From Diphasiastrum complanatum (lineage: Eukaryota > Streptophyta > Lycopodiopsida > Lycopodiales > Lycopodiaceae): a stretch of DNA of 64,000 nucleotides. The DNA lies in assembly GCA_029204225.1 (NCBI GenBank), contig CM055092.1, forward strand, positions 42,721,760 through 42,785,759. The letters run 5' to 3'. A model generated the notes under the pieces. That model saw only the letters and a list, made by a program, of their open reading frames with translations. It was not told the DNA's origin and made no database searches. Of this stretch, positions 8,924 to 20,430 are shown in pieces (the stretch's first letter is position 1; each line of letters begins with the position of its first letter). Position numbers and translations under genes: made by a program.

Positions 8924-11379
8924 TGGTTGGCAACCTCAAGAAAGACCGCATTACTTCTCAAATCTTACATAGGATAGTTGAGTCATATGTCAAGATAGCC
9001 AAGGCCCCTCTCAAACCATATAACTAGTTCAAGACTGTTTCTGGTGAGCTCAAACGAGCCATTAAGAGCAATACCAAGCAGCAGTTTGCTGCTGGCTCCT
9101 TGTTATCTCTCCTAGCGGTCTGACACCTTGAAAACAAAATCTATGGGTTTCGTCTGGATTCTGTGCTTTCGATTTATGAAAAAGAACCGTCCGAGTCATT
9201 TCACCAAGCCTCCAGTTCACATAGTCGACGTCGTCCACGCAGCGAGATCATCATTCCTGACTCGCCTTCCACCTCACGACGTCGTACTACGCATATATCG
9301 TCCGCTGCACTTCCACCCCCTGTTGCTACTCGCACTGAACTCCCTATTCCCCTCGTCTCTTATGCTTCCCTTGTCTCTGTTTCCACTCAAGGACAGTCTG
9401 TGACCATTGGGGCTACCATTTCCATCACAGCTGCCCAGGCCACCTCACCCCCGCACACATAAGCCCTTTTCCCAAACACACAATATTTCATGGAATATCT
9501 TCGATGATTCTGACCCCCTTGGGGCCTCTGAAGCTTTTAAAATGCCCTAGAGCCCTGCGCCCTTTGAACTCCAATCCCTTGGAAGAGGATTCGAACAATT
9601 CCATGATACTACTACTGGTGTTGAAGATTCATGCCAGCTACCCCAGCAACCTCAAGCTGAAGCTGCACCAGCCACACTTCGGGTCGAGCAAGCTATGAAA
9701 TCACCAAAGCAGTTCGACACCATAGTGCCTGAGGGCTATGAAGAGGAGGATCTCTTTGAAGAAGAAGAATTACCAGCACCTGTTCCACGCCAACCAAGGA
9801 CAATATCATCAGGTCCTTCTACTGCTACCACCTTTAGCAAGTCTGTCATTTGTGGGGAATGCCACATCACTTCAGGCACTGAGCCAACCAAACTTTGATC
9901 TATGGAGAGAAGCCATGGACAGAGAGTATTCCTCTATGATCAACCCCCACTCTCTTATGGAGGCCACTAATGAAGAGTGTTAACTTGAGCCGACCTCTGT
10001 GAAATACACCACAGTAGATGTTGGTGATGCTCTCGGTTTGGTCTCAAGCCTTGCGCAAGTGATCCAGTCTATGCTTGATAAGAAAAAATGAAATGGAACA
10101 ACGAATCTCAAATACTCTCATCATCCAAAAGATTATTCAGCTGGACAGAGAATTGAAGATCGCCAAGCAGCACGAAGAAAAATTTGAAGTTGAGAAGAAG
10201 ACGACACAACAACAGGTTGATCGCCTCAAAGAATACGTCAACTCACTGCAGAATGCCCTAACAATCGCACAAGATCAGGTGGACAAGGCCGTGCAAGATG
10301 CAAAGCAACAAGTGCAGCTGCTACAAGGTCAACTATAGATGGCAGAGCAGGATCGCACATGTCTCCAAGGTGAATTGGATGCGACCACCCTTGAGCATGA
10401 TGCGTATCTCCAGACACAAATACTAGATCATCCGGTAACTCCGACGGAGATCGCGTATTTGTTCAAAAAAGTTGAGACTTACAAAGTGGCACTTCAAGGA
10501 TTCCAAGTCCGCTTTGACAGATTCAAATGATCAGTTTTAACTGAGTTGACAAAGGCTAAAGCAACCATCAGTGCGTACAAAAAAGTTGCCGCTCAAGTGT
10601 TCGAAGTTGGACCTTAAATCTCATTACCGATCATGCTGCAATTCTCTGCTACGCACCAAGCTGAAGTCCCAATGGATATAGGGATGGATTCGGGCATGGA
10701 CCAGGGTGGATCTCCAAACATTGAAGAACAACAGCCAGTTCCACAGGTAGTGCAAGCGGGTCCATCTTCATCAAGGACCACGAAGACCAGATTCAGAGTT
10801 TTTTAGCGCAACATCTGCATGAGTCCTCGCGTGGTGGTTGGGTCCTTCAGTTTAAGACCTCTGACATAGAGGCCGACAAAGAATTGGATAAAATACCTGC
10901 ATTGGGAGAGCAGCCGGCTTGGAGAGTTACCATTTTTGAGAAAACTCCGGAATCTATTAGGAGTTATGTGGCCAGCCCTCGCCAATTGTGGGTAGATCCA
11001 TATTATGTACCAATGCCACGAAAAAATAGGTGGAAGGATTTGGGATTGGCCATGGACAAAATTACAATCCATACGTCAAATTGGCCAATCATCCATCAAC
11101 CTTACACTTGGACAATATCAGTGGATTTCCATCGGGCCTTACAAGCGTACCAGCGGAAGTATATACACTCTTCCGATCCGACAGTGCGACAATTGGCAAT
11201 TTTTTTGAAAGACTTGACTCTGTTGGCATCCGTGGCAACGAGATGGGATGATTGCCTTCCTCCTTTGGCATCTGATCCAAATAAGCCAATGACCTCAAAG
11301 AATATCAAGGATCAGCTGCCGGTTGCTCGACTATATTTTCATGCAACAATGATGGGAGGCTCCTGGGAATCTCGCTTCA
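8924..11379 (+). pseudogene. Gypsy P ORFx (post-pol coiled-coil protein), broken
   Basis: It enters at NFLMVGNLRK, fused after the truncated integrase. Order: helical segment (ITSQILHRIVESYVKIAKAP, about 8935-9180), Ser/Pro/Thr-rich linker (9190-9700), acidic patch EGYEEEDLFEEEELPAPVPR (9729-9788), coiled coil (10085-10530), Met/Pro-rich linker, then the C-terminal domain with VDPYYVPMP and ISVDFHRALQAYQRKY (10884-11379). Many stops and frameshifts (TAG at 10336, for example). A stretch foreign to the family lies at about 9835-10007. The C-terminus is cut after SWESRF by Copia W. Function unknown; see copies R and T. Confidence 0.8.
9835..10007 (+). pseudogene. Copia reverse-transcriptase fragment inside Gypsy P ORFx
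   Basis: Copies R and S run directly from the acidic/Pro-rich segment into ACCACAGTAGAT..GGTGATGC. In P about 175 bases interrupt this point. They encode SGTEPTNFDLWREAMDREYSSMI, across one frameshift, which is the start of a Copia RT domain ('W.eAM..Ey.sm..N'). No LTR or target duplication surrounds it, so it looks like filler DNA captured in break repair rather than a transposition. Confidence 0.65.
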
Positions 11380-12640
11380 TGACTCTGATTTTTACTCTCT
11401 CAAATGCAACCTGCAAAAAATGAACTATTTTTCAATAGTCTGCATATTTGAACTAATTGTTGCTACAGTCTGCATTTTTACTCAGGTTTTTCCATAGACG
11501 AAAAACCTGACACCTGACACTGTCGCTATTTTTTACCTTTTGAGCAACTAAATGTTTAGCAACACTTATGTGAGTTGTTTTTTTACGCCATTTAGACACT
11601 TCAAAAAAAGCGACAATTTTTGCGAAAAATGCGACACTGCATTTTTACATGCAGTTTTTGACAAGCGACAATTAGGACAAAAAGTGAACTGCTTTTTTAC
11701 ATGCAGTTTCTGATAGGCGACAAAAGGCGAAAAACCTACACTGCAGTTTTACACGGGATACTACACAGGCGACACTCTGCAGAAATACATAGTATTTCAA
11801 GTGACAAAAAACTTGACACTGCAGTTTTACACGGGATACTACACAAATAACACTCTGCAGAAATACACAGTATTTCAAGTACAGAATGTCTATGTCTTCA
11901 CGTTCCAATAACAATCATTCTAATTAGTCAGTTAATCAGCTGTCAAGCAATCTTGTAAATGTAAAGCTAGAATAATACAAGATCTTCCAGTTGTTATAAA
12001 TGTAAATGAGCGATTGAAGTTTTTATAAGTGTCAAGAAGTCATAAATCATCTGACAGAGATACAACGACCAAAATGGGTCTTTCAGTAGCTGACTCCTCA
12101 AAGTTAGTGATTATAGAGAGAGAGAGAGAGAGATATTCAGAATGTTAGCAATTGTTTTGAATCTATAAGTAGGATCACACGCTTATCAGCGCGATTGTAT
12201 TGTGATCTGATCGTTGTTAACATTATTATACAGATTTGCTATTGTTCTACACCATCGCATTCTTGTTGAATGATAATAACTCTCACCCCTCTTACACAAA
12301 CATTATTATAAAAAAATGTATGGCTGTCTCTGACGCCTAAATATTTTCTATATTCTCTTCTTAATCAGGTTATCAGCAGTAGAGAATTGCATGGCTGTCT
12401 CAAACACCTAATCATTTTTGCAATTTCTCTTTCATGGCAGTCTAAGACTCCTACACTGATAATCTGATTCAACACAAAAGAACAGCTCATAAACTCCATT
12501 CTGTGAGTAGTCCACGATCCTGCTATTAAGAATTTTTGTTTCATCAGATGACATCAATCCAAAATGTCAACAGATGTGGTATTAGAGGTGATAATTCACA
12601 CATTCCTCGCATCCCACAAGTGTTATTATCAGAGCCCACA
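11380..12640 (+). repeat. 5' LTR of Copia W
   Basis: Placed from the first base that departs from Gypsy ORFx (TGACTCTG at 11380) to CACA two bases before the primer site. It holds repeated GCGACA..TTTT and ATGCAGTTTTT words (about 11590-11720), a 78-bp unit starting CTGCAGTTTTACACGGG at 11741 and again at 11819, a short GA run near 12117, and three 'ATGGC.GTCT..GAC.CCTA' motifs. The start is an inference from the edge of Gypsy homology; the end is better supported. Confidence 0.55.
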
Positions 12641-12655
12641 AGTGGTATCAGAGCC
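12577..12655 (+). other. Primer binding site with two decayed look-alikes
   Basis: The perfect site TGGTATCAGAGC is at 12643-12654. Two imperfect relatives precede it: TGGTATTAGAGG at 12577 and TATTATCAGAGCC ending at 12636. The last two lie in a roughly 20-bp tandem duplication beginning CCCACAAGTG (12613 and 12635). The 12577 copy aligns with the primer-site context at 1211 (GTGGTAT.AGAG.TGATAA). Confidence 0.7.
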
Positions 12656-12736
12656 ACAGGTTTATTAAATTACTAGAGTCTAGGACTTATGATAGAACTT
12701 AATATGTTCTAGTTCTAGAGTTGGTTCATTCAGTTT

Positions 12737-14170
12737 GTGTTTTATCTCTGCTACTCGATTACAATTGAAGGTTCATTCTCAGAGATCAGCTTGATCAACA
12801 AATTCAATGGAGATGACTTCCACATGTGGAAGTTTAAGACAAGAATGATCTTGATCGAGAAGGAGCTTTGGGAATACGTAAACGGTTCAATAGCCAAACC
12901 GGTAGAACTTGAACTCCTTCCAGCATGGGAAGCAAAGGATGGCAAAGCACTTGCCATTATACTCCTAAATTTGAAAAACACTCAGATTGATCGTCTATCA
13001 AACACCACTACCTCCAAAGAAGCATGAGACATCCTTACAAGCATCTACGAGACCTCAGATGTTTCCACTCGTCTCTTCTTGAGGAAGAATGTACTGACAC
13101 TAAGAATGAGTGAAGGCACCTCAATCAGCGACCATCTGAATGAGTTCAAACAGCTGCTAAACCAACTGGCTGCAATAGGTTCACCTATCTTTGAAGAAGA
13201 CTCTACCATGTCTCTTCTTGCTAGCCTTTCATCCTCCTACGACAATTTAGTGTTGCTTCTTAGCAATACTCTTGTGATGTCTCTCCAAAAATTGACAGCA
13301 AGTCTGTTGTAGGAAGAAGTTAGGAGGAAAAACTTGTCTATGACAACGAGTACCAAATCCATGGCACTCTACTCAAACAAGCAGCAATCCAAGAAGAAGA
13401 AAGGCTTCAAGGATACGAAGACAAAGGCAGAACAATCAGTAGCATTGCAACCACAACAGCAGCAGCATAGTCAATCATCGTCCAAGATCAAGCTATTTTG
13501 CAAATACTGCAAAAGAACCAACCATGACATCAAAGACTGTCACGTTCTTAAGCACAATGAAACAAGGAAGAAGATGCAACAGCAGCAACAAGGCAATTAT
13601 GACATAGTTAGAGGTTTGCAAGATGATGATAAAGCGTTGATGGTACAAGATCGACCCAGTAGAGATGCCCATCAATGGTATCTAAATTCAAGTGCTTCTC
13701 AGCACATGACGCCATGAAAAGACCTCTTCTCTACACTCACAGCTACAGAATCAAAGTATATCTTTTTTGGTGACTCCAGTTCACATCAAGTCAAAGGCCA
13801 AAACTCTATTCGACTACAATTCTCTGATGGCATCACTAGGTAGCTTAATGGTGTACTTTATGTACCCAGGTTAACAAAGAACCTATTTTCTATTAGCAAG
13901 ATCATAGATTAAGGCTATAGAGCTTTGATCACTACCAACCGATGTACTATTTTAGATGAGAATTCAAAAGAGATCCCCTTTGCTTACAGAGAAGGAAATT
14001 TGTATATACAGAGTCACAATTTTGCACTTTCTGTGAGCGGTTCAGATGCTAATTTATGGCATCAAAGATTAGGTCATCTAAACATGCGTCCAATCTTGTA
14101 TATGCATCATAACAAAATGGTCAAGGACATGAATATAAACGTTGTTACTACAACTAAAATTGCTTACTAG
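12737..14170 (+). pseudogene. Copia W gag, zinc knuckle and protease region
   Basis: Gag reads from about 12760 (LINKFNGDDFHMWKFKTRM; ISDHLNEFKQLLNQL). A stop at 13025 and another at 13310 break the frame. The knuckle CKYCKRTNHDIKDC (CX2CX4HX4C) is at about 13499-13540. The protease motif should be DSGASQH but reads NSSASQHMT at about 13684, so the catalytic Asp is Asn; a stop follows. GAG-pre-integrase (LWHQRLGHLN) ends near 14120. The knuckle and protease sequence closely resemble those of Copia X. Confidence 0.85.
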
Positions 14171-16130
14171 AGAAACAACCTAGAGCTAGATTTCCAAGAG
14201 GACAAGCCAAAAGGAAAAAGTCCATTTTGTCACTGATACACAGTGACTTATGTGGTCCTATGAGCATACTTTCATTAGGTCAAGCTCTGTATTTTATTAC
14301 ACTCACTGATGACTACTCCCGACTTACTAGAATTATGTTCATAAAGAACAAGTCAGAAGCATTTAGTTGCTTCAAAGATTTCAAGCAATACGCTGAGAAT
14401 CAAACTGGTCAGAGGATCAAGGTCCTACGGTCCAATTCAAGGGGAGAGTACTTATCAAATGAAATGAAGGACTACCTATCTTCATGTGGCGTGCACCATC
14501 AGTTTACTACAAGCTACACTCCACAACAGAACGGAGTAGCTGAACGGAAGAACCACACACTATTGGAAGTTGCACGATCCATGACAGTCAACGCACATTT
14601 GCCTCAAACCTTTTGGGCATAAGCAATCTCTATGGCCTGCTATCTGCAAAATTACTCTAGCACTAAAGCAGTTGATTCTAAGACACCGTTTGAAGCCTAC
14701 TACGGCTACAAATCAGGTTTGAAACACCTACGTGTTTTCGGATGTCTTTGCTATGCACAAGTGTCGTCTGCTCTAAAGAAGAAGCTAGACCCAGTAAGCT
14801 ATTCAACATCACACAAAACATATCGTGTATATGATATTGATACAGGTCAGATATCAATCAGCCATAATGTTGTATTCTTGAAGACAAATTCCACGATTTC
14901 AACATCACACAAAGCATATTGTGTATATGATGTTGATACAGGTCAGATCTCAGTCAGCCGTGATGTTGTTTTTCTTGAAGACAAATTTTACGATTTCAAG
15001 CAAAAGCCGTGAATGCAAGAGCATGTCATAGCAGCTCCACCCTCCATTGATAGGCAATGACCTATGACTATCCAAACAACGGAGTTCATCCCAACAGCAC
15101 CACTTACCGTCGATGGGTCTAGACCCATGATTGTTCAACCACAAGATGCTACGATCTTAGTCATTTACCAAGGAGAATCGTCTGCTCATGCATCTGTAGT
15201 TCGAAGGTATGCAAAACAATGACAGCAACCTGATCGTTTCACCTCTTAGACATTCATCAGTTATAATGAACCTGCCACTGTTGCAGAAGCACTATCAATG
15301 CCCAATGCAGACAAATGGAAAGCTGCCATGGATGCTGAGTATCAGTCTTCAATGAAGAACAAGACCTAGAGTCTTGTCAATCCTCCTACAGTTGTAAAAC
15401 CAATTGACTCCAAATGGATCTTAAGCTAAAGCTTAAACCAGATGGCTCAATATCCAAATGGAAAGCTAGACTAGTGGTTAAAGGATTTGAACAAGTATAT
15501 GGGATAGACTACACTGAGACCTTTAGTCCAGTGGTAAAACATCAGTCTATTCATACCTTATTGGCTATAGCTATTGCAGAAGGTCTGGACATTCAATAGA
15601 GGGACGTCCAGACGACATTTAATATACAAGAAGACATATTCATTTATCAACCAGAAGGTTACATCCTTTACGACAAGGAGCATTTGGTATGTAAATTGCA
15701 TAAGGCATTATATGGTCTTAAGCAAGCTCCCAGGGGATGGTATGAAAGAATCAATCACTTCTTGTTGTAGCACAATTTCACTTTCTACTCCGTAGACTCT
15801 AATGTATATCTCAACTGTAAAGGGTCAAGCTATGTTATAATAGCATTATACGTTGATGATTCCTTAATTATCAATAATTCAAATCAGTTATTATAGAGAA
15901 CCAAATCTCTGTTTTATCAAAGTTTGAAATGACTGATTTAGGCCCAGTCCATTACCTTCTCGGTATGGAGATCAGCACAGATCGCACGAGCAGAAGGATC
16001 ACCATAAGCCAACAATCTTACCTAATCAATGTACTTTCCAAATACGGCATGGAGGACTCAAGCCCATAGACACACCTATGGATCCAGGATGCAAGCTATC
16101 CAAAGACATGTGCCCCAGAACGAAGGCAGA
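14171..16130 (+). pseudogene. Copia W integrase and partial reverse transcriptase
   Basis: The integrase core has HSDLCGP (first Asp) and GVAERKNHTL (Glu), but the second catalytic position reads RSNSRGEY, Asn for Asp. A 96-bp in-frame tandem duplication (14802-14897 and 14898-14993) repeats the 'SHK.Y.VYD.DTGQIS' region after the core. RT (15290-16130) retains [37 protein letters not shown] and an intact YVDD near 15850, with several stops and frameshifts. The fragment ends before RNase H. Confidence 0.85.
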
Positions 16131-17703
16131 ATCCTTCCACCTATTTTTTTGCGGCATTGGTACATAACTCCTAATAGATTACAAAGTTAATCGTAAGTCT
16201 CCAAGCCGGCTGCTCTCCCAATGCGGGTATTTTATCCAATTCTTTGTCGACCTCTATCCCAGAGGTCTTAAACTTAAGGACCCAACCACCACACGAGGAC
16301 TCATGCGGATGTTGCGCTAAAAAACTATGAATCTGGTCCTTGACGCTGATTGGCCTTCTGAATAATGGTGTGGTCCTTGATGAAGATGGACCCACTTGCA
16401 CTGCCTGTGGAACTGGCTGTTGTTCTTCAATGTCTGGAGCTTCACCCTGGTCCATGCCCGAATCCAGCCCTGTATCCATTGGGACTTCAGCTTGGTGCAT
16501 AGGGGAGAATTGCGGCATGACTGGCATTGGGATTTGAGATCTAGCTTCCAACACTTGAGCGGCAGATTTTTCATAGGCACTAATGGTTGCTTTAGCCTTT
16601 GCCAACTTAGTTAAAGCTGCTCTTTTGAATTTGTCAAAGCGGCTTTGGAATCCTTGAAGTGCCACTTTGTAAGTCTCAACTTTTTTGAACAAATACGCGA
16701 TCTCCGTCGGAGTTACTGGATGATCTGGTATTTGTGTCTGGAGATATGCATCATGCTCAAGGGTGGTCGCATCCAATTCACCTTGGAGACGTGTGCAATC
16801 TTGCTCTGCCATCTATAGTTGACCTTGTAGCAGCTGCATTTGTTGCTTTCATCCTACATGGCCTTGTCCACATGATCTTGTACGGTTGTCAGGGCATTCT
16901 GTAGTGAGCTGACTTTGAGGCGATCAGCCTGTTGCTGTGTCATCTTCTTCTCAACTTCGGATGGTGAGATGACCCGGATGGTGCTTTTTCATAAATCGAA
17001 AGCACAAAATCCAGACGAAATCCATGGATTTTGTTTTCAAGGTGTGAGACCGCTAGGAGAGATAACAAGGAGCCAGCAGCAAACTACTGCTTGGTATTGC
17101 TCTTAATGGCTCGTTTGACCTCACCAAAAATAGTCTTGAACCAGTTATATGGTTCGAGAGGGGCCTTGGCTATCTTGACATATGACTCAACTATCCTATG
17201 TAAGATCTGAGAAGTAATGCAAATTTTCCTGAGGTTGCCAACCATCAAGAAAATATTAAGGAGCTGGGCAGCAGCGTGTATGGCAAGCTCAGTAATGGCA
17301 TTTAGGAGGTAGCCGTAATTGGTCCAATGCAAATCATTTGTAAGGTCAATGTAAGGCTTAAGAGCCTGTTTGGCTTGATTATGGTTTGGTGAGGCTTGAG
17401 TACTAGATGCTATCCCTATGACAGCAAGGGCGACCTCAGTCATGCGCACCTTGTTTGTGGCTCCCTAGAAGGTGATGTAAAACTTGGATTTCTCCTCCTT
17501 CCAAGTACTGAAGACAAGAGTGATAAAATCCATATCAATTCTCCCTGAAAAGACTCTCTCATGAATATGCATTGCAGTAACCAGAGGCGCCGCAAGGGTC
17601 ATCGACTGAGTGACCATTCTTGTGCTAGAAAATATCATGATATCTGTTGCAGATGGGACATCACGATGGATTGTATAACGAGGCACCTGGGATGGAAGAC
17701 ATG
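16131..17703 (-). pseudogene. Gypsy Q ORFx with internal deletion
   Basis: This copy keeps the best N-terminus. ATG at 17703 (MSSIPG) or, after a frame change, 17686 leads to SATDIMIFSSTRM, FSTWKEEKSKFYITFQGA, TEVALAVIGIASSTQASPNHN and the helical segment AIHAAAQLLN...ILHRIVESYVKIAKAP, continuing to about 16990. There the frame jumps from the SSHH linker into the coiled coil, losing the Pro-rich and acidic regions. The coiled coil and Met/Pro-rich part (16812-16330) and the start of the C-terminal domain follow. Near 16168 a 42-base deletion relative to copy S lies between two ACATAA words. Function unknown. Confidence 0.8.
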
Positions 17704-18404
17704 ATGATCAGAAATGAAAAGTGATACGCGCGAGTGTATAACAGAAAATAGTTCAGAAAGTTTGAAAGACTTTGGTCACTGGAAAAATTGGCAAGAACTT
17801 CACTAACACAAGTGAGCAATGAATCGAATTCAGCCAACTTATAGGTTTTTGAGGCTCTGAACCTATCCGACGAACGTTTTCCAGGGTTGACGAAGGATGA
17901 ACCTTTGCCCAAGAGGGTCCTTCGCCCAAGTACTATCATAAATGCAAATTTTCAAGATTTGAAGCTATGGCCAATCTAATTTTGACATTTTAAGACCATC
18001 TAGCATGTTAGCGAAGATTCTTAAAAAGAGTAAGGTGCTCGACAAAGGTTCTCAAAATGGCATATTGCTGATCATTTGCCTAACTCAAAAAATGGATTTT
18101 TTCTAGAAAAGAACCTTCACCCAACTCAGTATAGATATATCTGAAGTGGATGTACAGTTTGGAAGCTCAACAAAGGTTTCTGATACTGTATAGGTCACAT
18201 ATAACTGAAACAATGCTTTTATAAGTCATTTTTCATATAAAAAATACTGTCCTTTTTTTTATTCCATATTGATGAATTTTCTAACTTTTGCTCATTAGTC
18301 TTTCCTCATTTTTTTTTTTTGTCTTTTCCAAACAAAACTTAAGAATTAAATATCGAAAACAAAAAATTTAAAAACAAATAAAAATTAAAAAAAAATCATT
18401 TAAA
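17704..18404 (-). promoter_or_regulatory. Spacer before ORFx with TATA box and gag-leader-like sequence (copy Q)
   Basis: Between the integrase stop and ORFx lies an AT-rich 700-base spacer. On the minus strand a TATA-like TTATAAAAG sits at about 18217-18225. About 30 bases on, from CAGAAACCTTTG, the sequence aligns with the leader upstream of gag in copy R (minus strand from about 34549): the first 87 bases share spacing and, by eye, about 60% identity (CAGAAACCTTTGT, TCAGAT, GAAGGTT, TTTCT), then TGATCAG, AACCTT.GTCGAGC and CTTCG recur in order. CCTTYGTCG words repeat several times. Promoter activity is inferred, not shown. Confidence 0.45.
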
Positions 18405-20430
18405 TCATGTTTGCGGAACTGGCAGAGCAGGCTGCCAAAACTTTCGTAATCTGCTGCCATTCACTAGAGTATCAAATCGTTTTCCGTCTAAGTGCTCTAG
18501 AATTACTGCACCATAGTTCAGGATTTCCTTTACTTTATACGAGCCTTCACCGGTAAACTTCAATTTTTCCTTGATCAGCTTGGTTTTGTACATCAGTGCA
18601 AGATCTCCTGCTTTTAGATCCTTTTTGTGCAATCAACGATCGTGCCATGCCTTGCGGCGGGCTTTCTTTGCTGCTAACGCATGAACTACCATCAGTCGTG
18701 TTTCACATTATTTGTTCAACACTTCATGACGGAGTAAAGACTTATCATCATTTAACCATTCTTTTGTCGCTATGCGTAAAGAGGGGATTAAAAATTCATT
18801 CGGCATGACAACATCTTGACCATAAACTAGTTGAAAGGGTGTTTGATTTGTACTACTTTTGTAAGCGGTTCTGAATGCCCATAATGGGTACTACTTCTAC
18901 ATAGAATAATGCAGCATTTGGTAATTCATCATCCACCTCAGTATTAACTGGTGCGGATTCAATTCGCGAAACGTGATCGACTAGATAATGTTGCTTCCCC
19001 TTTCGAACCACAATTCGAAAGTCAAACTCAGTCAATAACAATAACCATCTTGCAATACGTCCAGTATTGCACGTCTTGTTTACCAAATAAAGTAACGGCT
19101 GGTGATCCGTATAAAATGCAAAGTGCATTTCCATGAGGTAATGACGAAATTTTCGAACACAAAAAATAATGGCTAACGCTTCACGTTCTATTGTTGAATA
19201 ATTATTCTCCAAATCTGTAAGCTGTCTGCTTGCAAATCGAATAGGATAGTCCTTCTTATAATCACCTGGCTGCGTCAAAACTGATCCAATGGCGTATTTT
19301 GAGGCATCCGTGTGAACATGAAATTCAATTGTCCAATTTGGAGAACGCAATATCGGTGCTGAAGTTAATGATTTTTAAAATTTTTCAAAGGCTTCTAACG
19401 CCTCTACTATCCAAATAGGAACAATAGTCACTTTGTATATAGGTCATGCTAAATTTGCAGAGAAGATAATAAAAATTCGATAGTAGTTCGCATGACGCAT
19501 AATCACATAAACTCTACGAATCGTTGTTGGCGGTGGCAATATTACAATAACCTTGATTTTAGAATAATTTGTGGCAATGCCATGTCTCGATATCACATGC
19601 CCAAGCACAACTCCGTGGGAAACCCATATCTGGTATTTTTCTGGATTTAGAGAAATTTGATATTTGCGACATCTTTCAAATACTTTTTCCAATCGATCCA
19701 GGTGGTCTGTATCTATACTATGGACTTCCAGGTCATCCAAGTATATTTCAAGGAATTTTTGTAGATAATCTTTAAAAGCAAATTGCATTACTCTTTGGAA
19801 CAAACTTGGTGCATTATAGAGGCCAAACCGCATTATTTTGTAAGCATAGGTGCCCCATTCTGTTGCAAAAGCTATTTTGTGGCGATCTACAGGTGCAATT
19901 TTAACCTGGTTGTAACCACTAAATCCATCCAAGAAACTATAAGCTTCTGCTCCAGCAAGGCGATCCAAAATGCTTTCAGTACAAGGTAACGGAAAGTGAT
20001 CCTTCCGAGTCACTTTGTTCAAAGCCTTGAGATTCACACAAATTCTCAATTTTTCATTCTTCTTAGGAACAATGACAATCGTCGAAACCCATTTGGTATG
20101 CTCGATCTCATAAATGAAATCGGCGTCACGTAGTCTCTGAAGCTCTTTTTCTTAAGATCCGCAACATTAGGATTACAGTGATAGAACTTTGTAACCTTTG
20201 GAACTGCATCAGGTACTAAAAATCTGGTATGTTCAATAACTGACGTCTGGAATACCCCTCAGATCTTGATAAGTCCATGCAAAGCAATCTTGATACTTAA
20301 TAAGTAACATTCGAAGTACTTGATACTCTTCAGGATTAAGTTGTGATCCAACTTGTTCAATCTTTTCTGGTTCTCTTGGTTCAGCAAGATTCATTGATTG
20401 TGTCCTAGCTAGGCCATCGTAAACATCTTT
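18405..20430 (-). pseudogene. Gypsy Q RT, RNase H and integrase C-terminus
   Basis: RT occupies about 20430-19444 with RICVNLKALNKVTRKDHF, FLDGFSGYNQVKIAP and YLDDL at about 19732-19746. RNase H (19350-18890) is largely intact, with HTDASKYAIGSVLTQPG, YSTIEREALA and RIARWLLLLTEFDFRIV. At about 18880 the frame jumps from the RNase H tail (ALFYVEVVP) into the post-catalytic integrase region (AFRTAYKSSTNQTPFQLVYG), so the zinc finger and DDE core are gone. The C-terminal integrase domain (DLALMYK...GSYKVKEILNYGAVILEHLDG) ends at 18405. Confidence 0.88.

Larger units (their letters stand above)
6575..11379 (+). mobile_element. Ty3/Gypsy copy P (truncated pol plus ORFx)
   Basis: Plus-strand copy of the family also present as Q, R and S on the minus strand; RNase H regions of P and Q look roughly 95% identical by eye. 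P starts inside the linker before RT, so LTR, gag and protease are missing. It runs through RT, RNase H and the first half of integrase, then jumps at about 8923 into the middle of ORFx and ends where Copia W begins. The Athila-like assignment rests on the RNase H tail (RWLLLLTEFD...ADHVSR) and an extra ORF after pol. Confidence 0.85.
11380..16130 (+). mobile_element. Copia element W, 3'-truncated
   Basis: 5' LTR, tRNA-Met primer site, gag, protease, integrase and RT in Copia order on the plus strand. It interrupts Gypsy P at SWESRF and is cut in RT, after MCPRTKAES, at a junction with Gypsy Q near 16130. RNase H and the 3' LTR are missing. Because the 3' half is lost, no target duplication can be tested. 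Confidence 0.8.

Noticed and set aside
8924-11379. ORFx as a retroviral envelope protein
   Set aside because: Position fits, but I see no signal peptide, membrane span or Cys pattern; the sequence is coiled coil and Pro-rich linkers.
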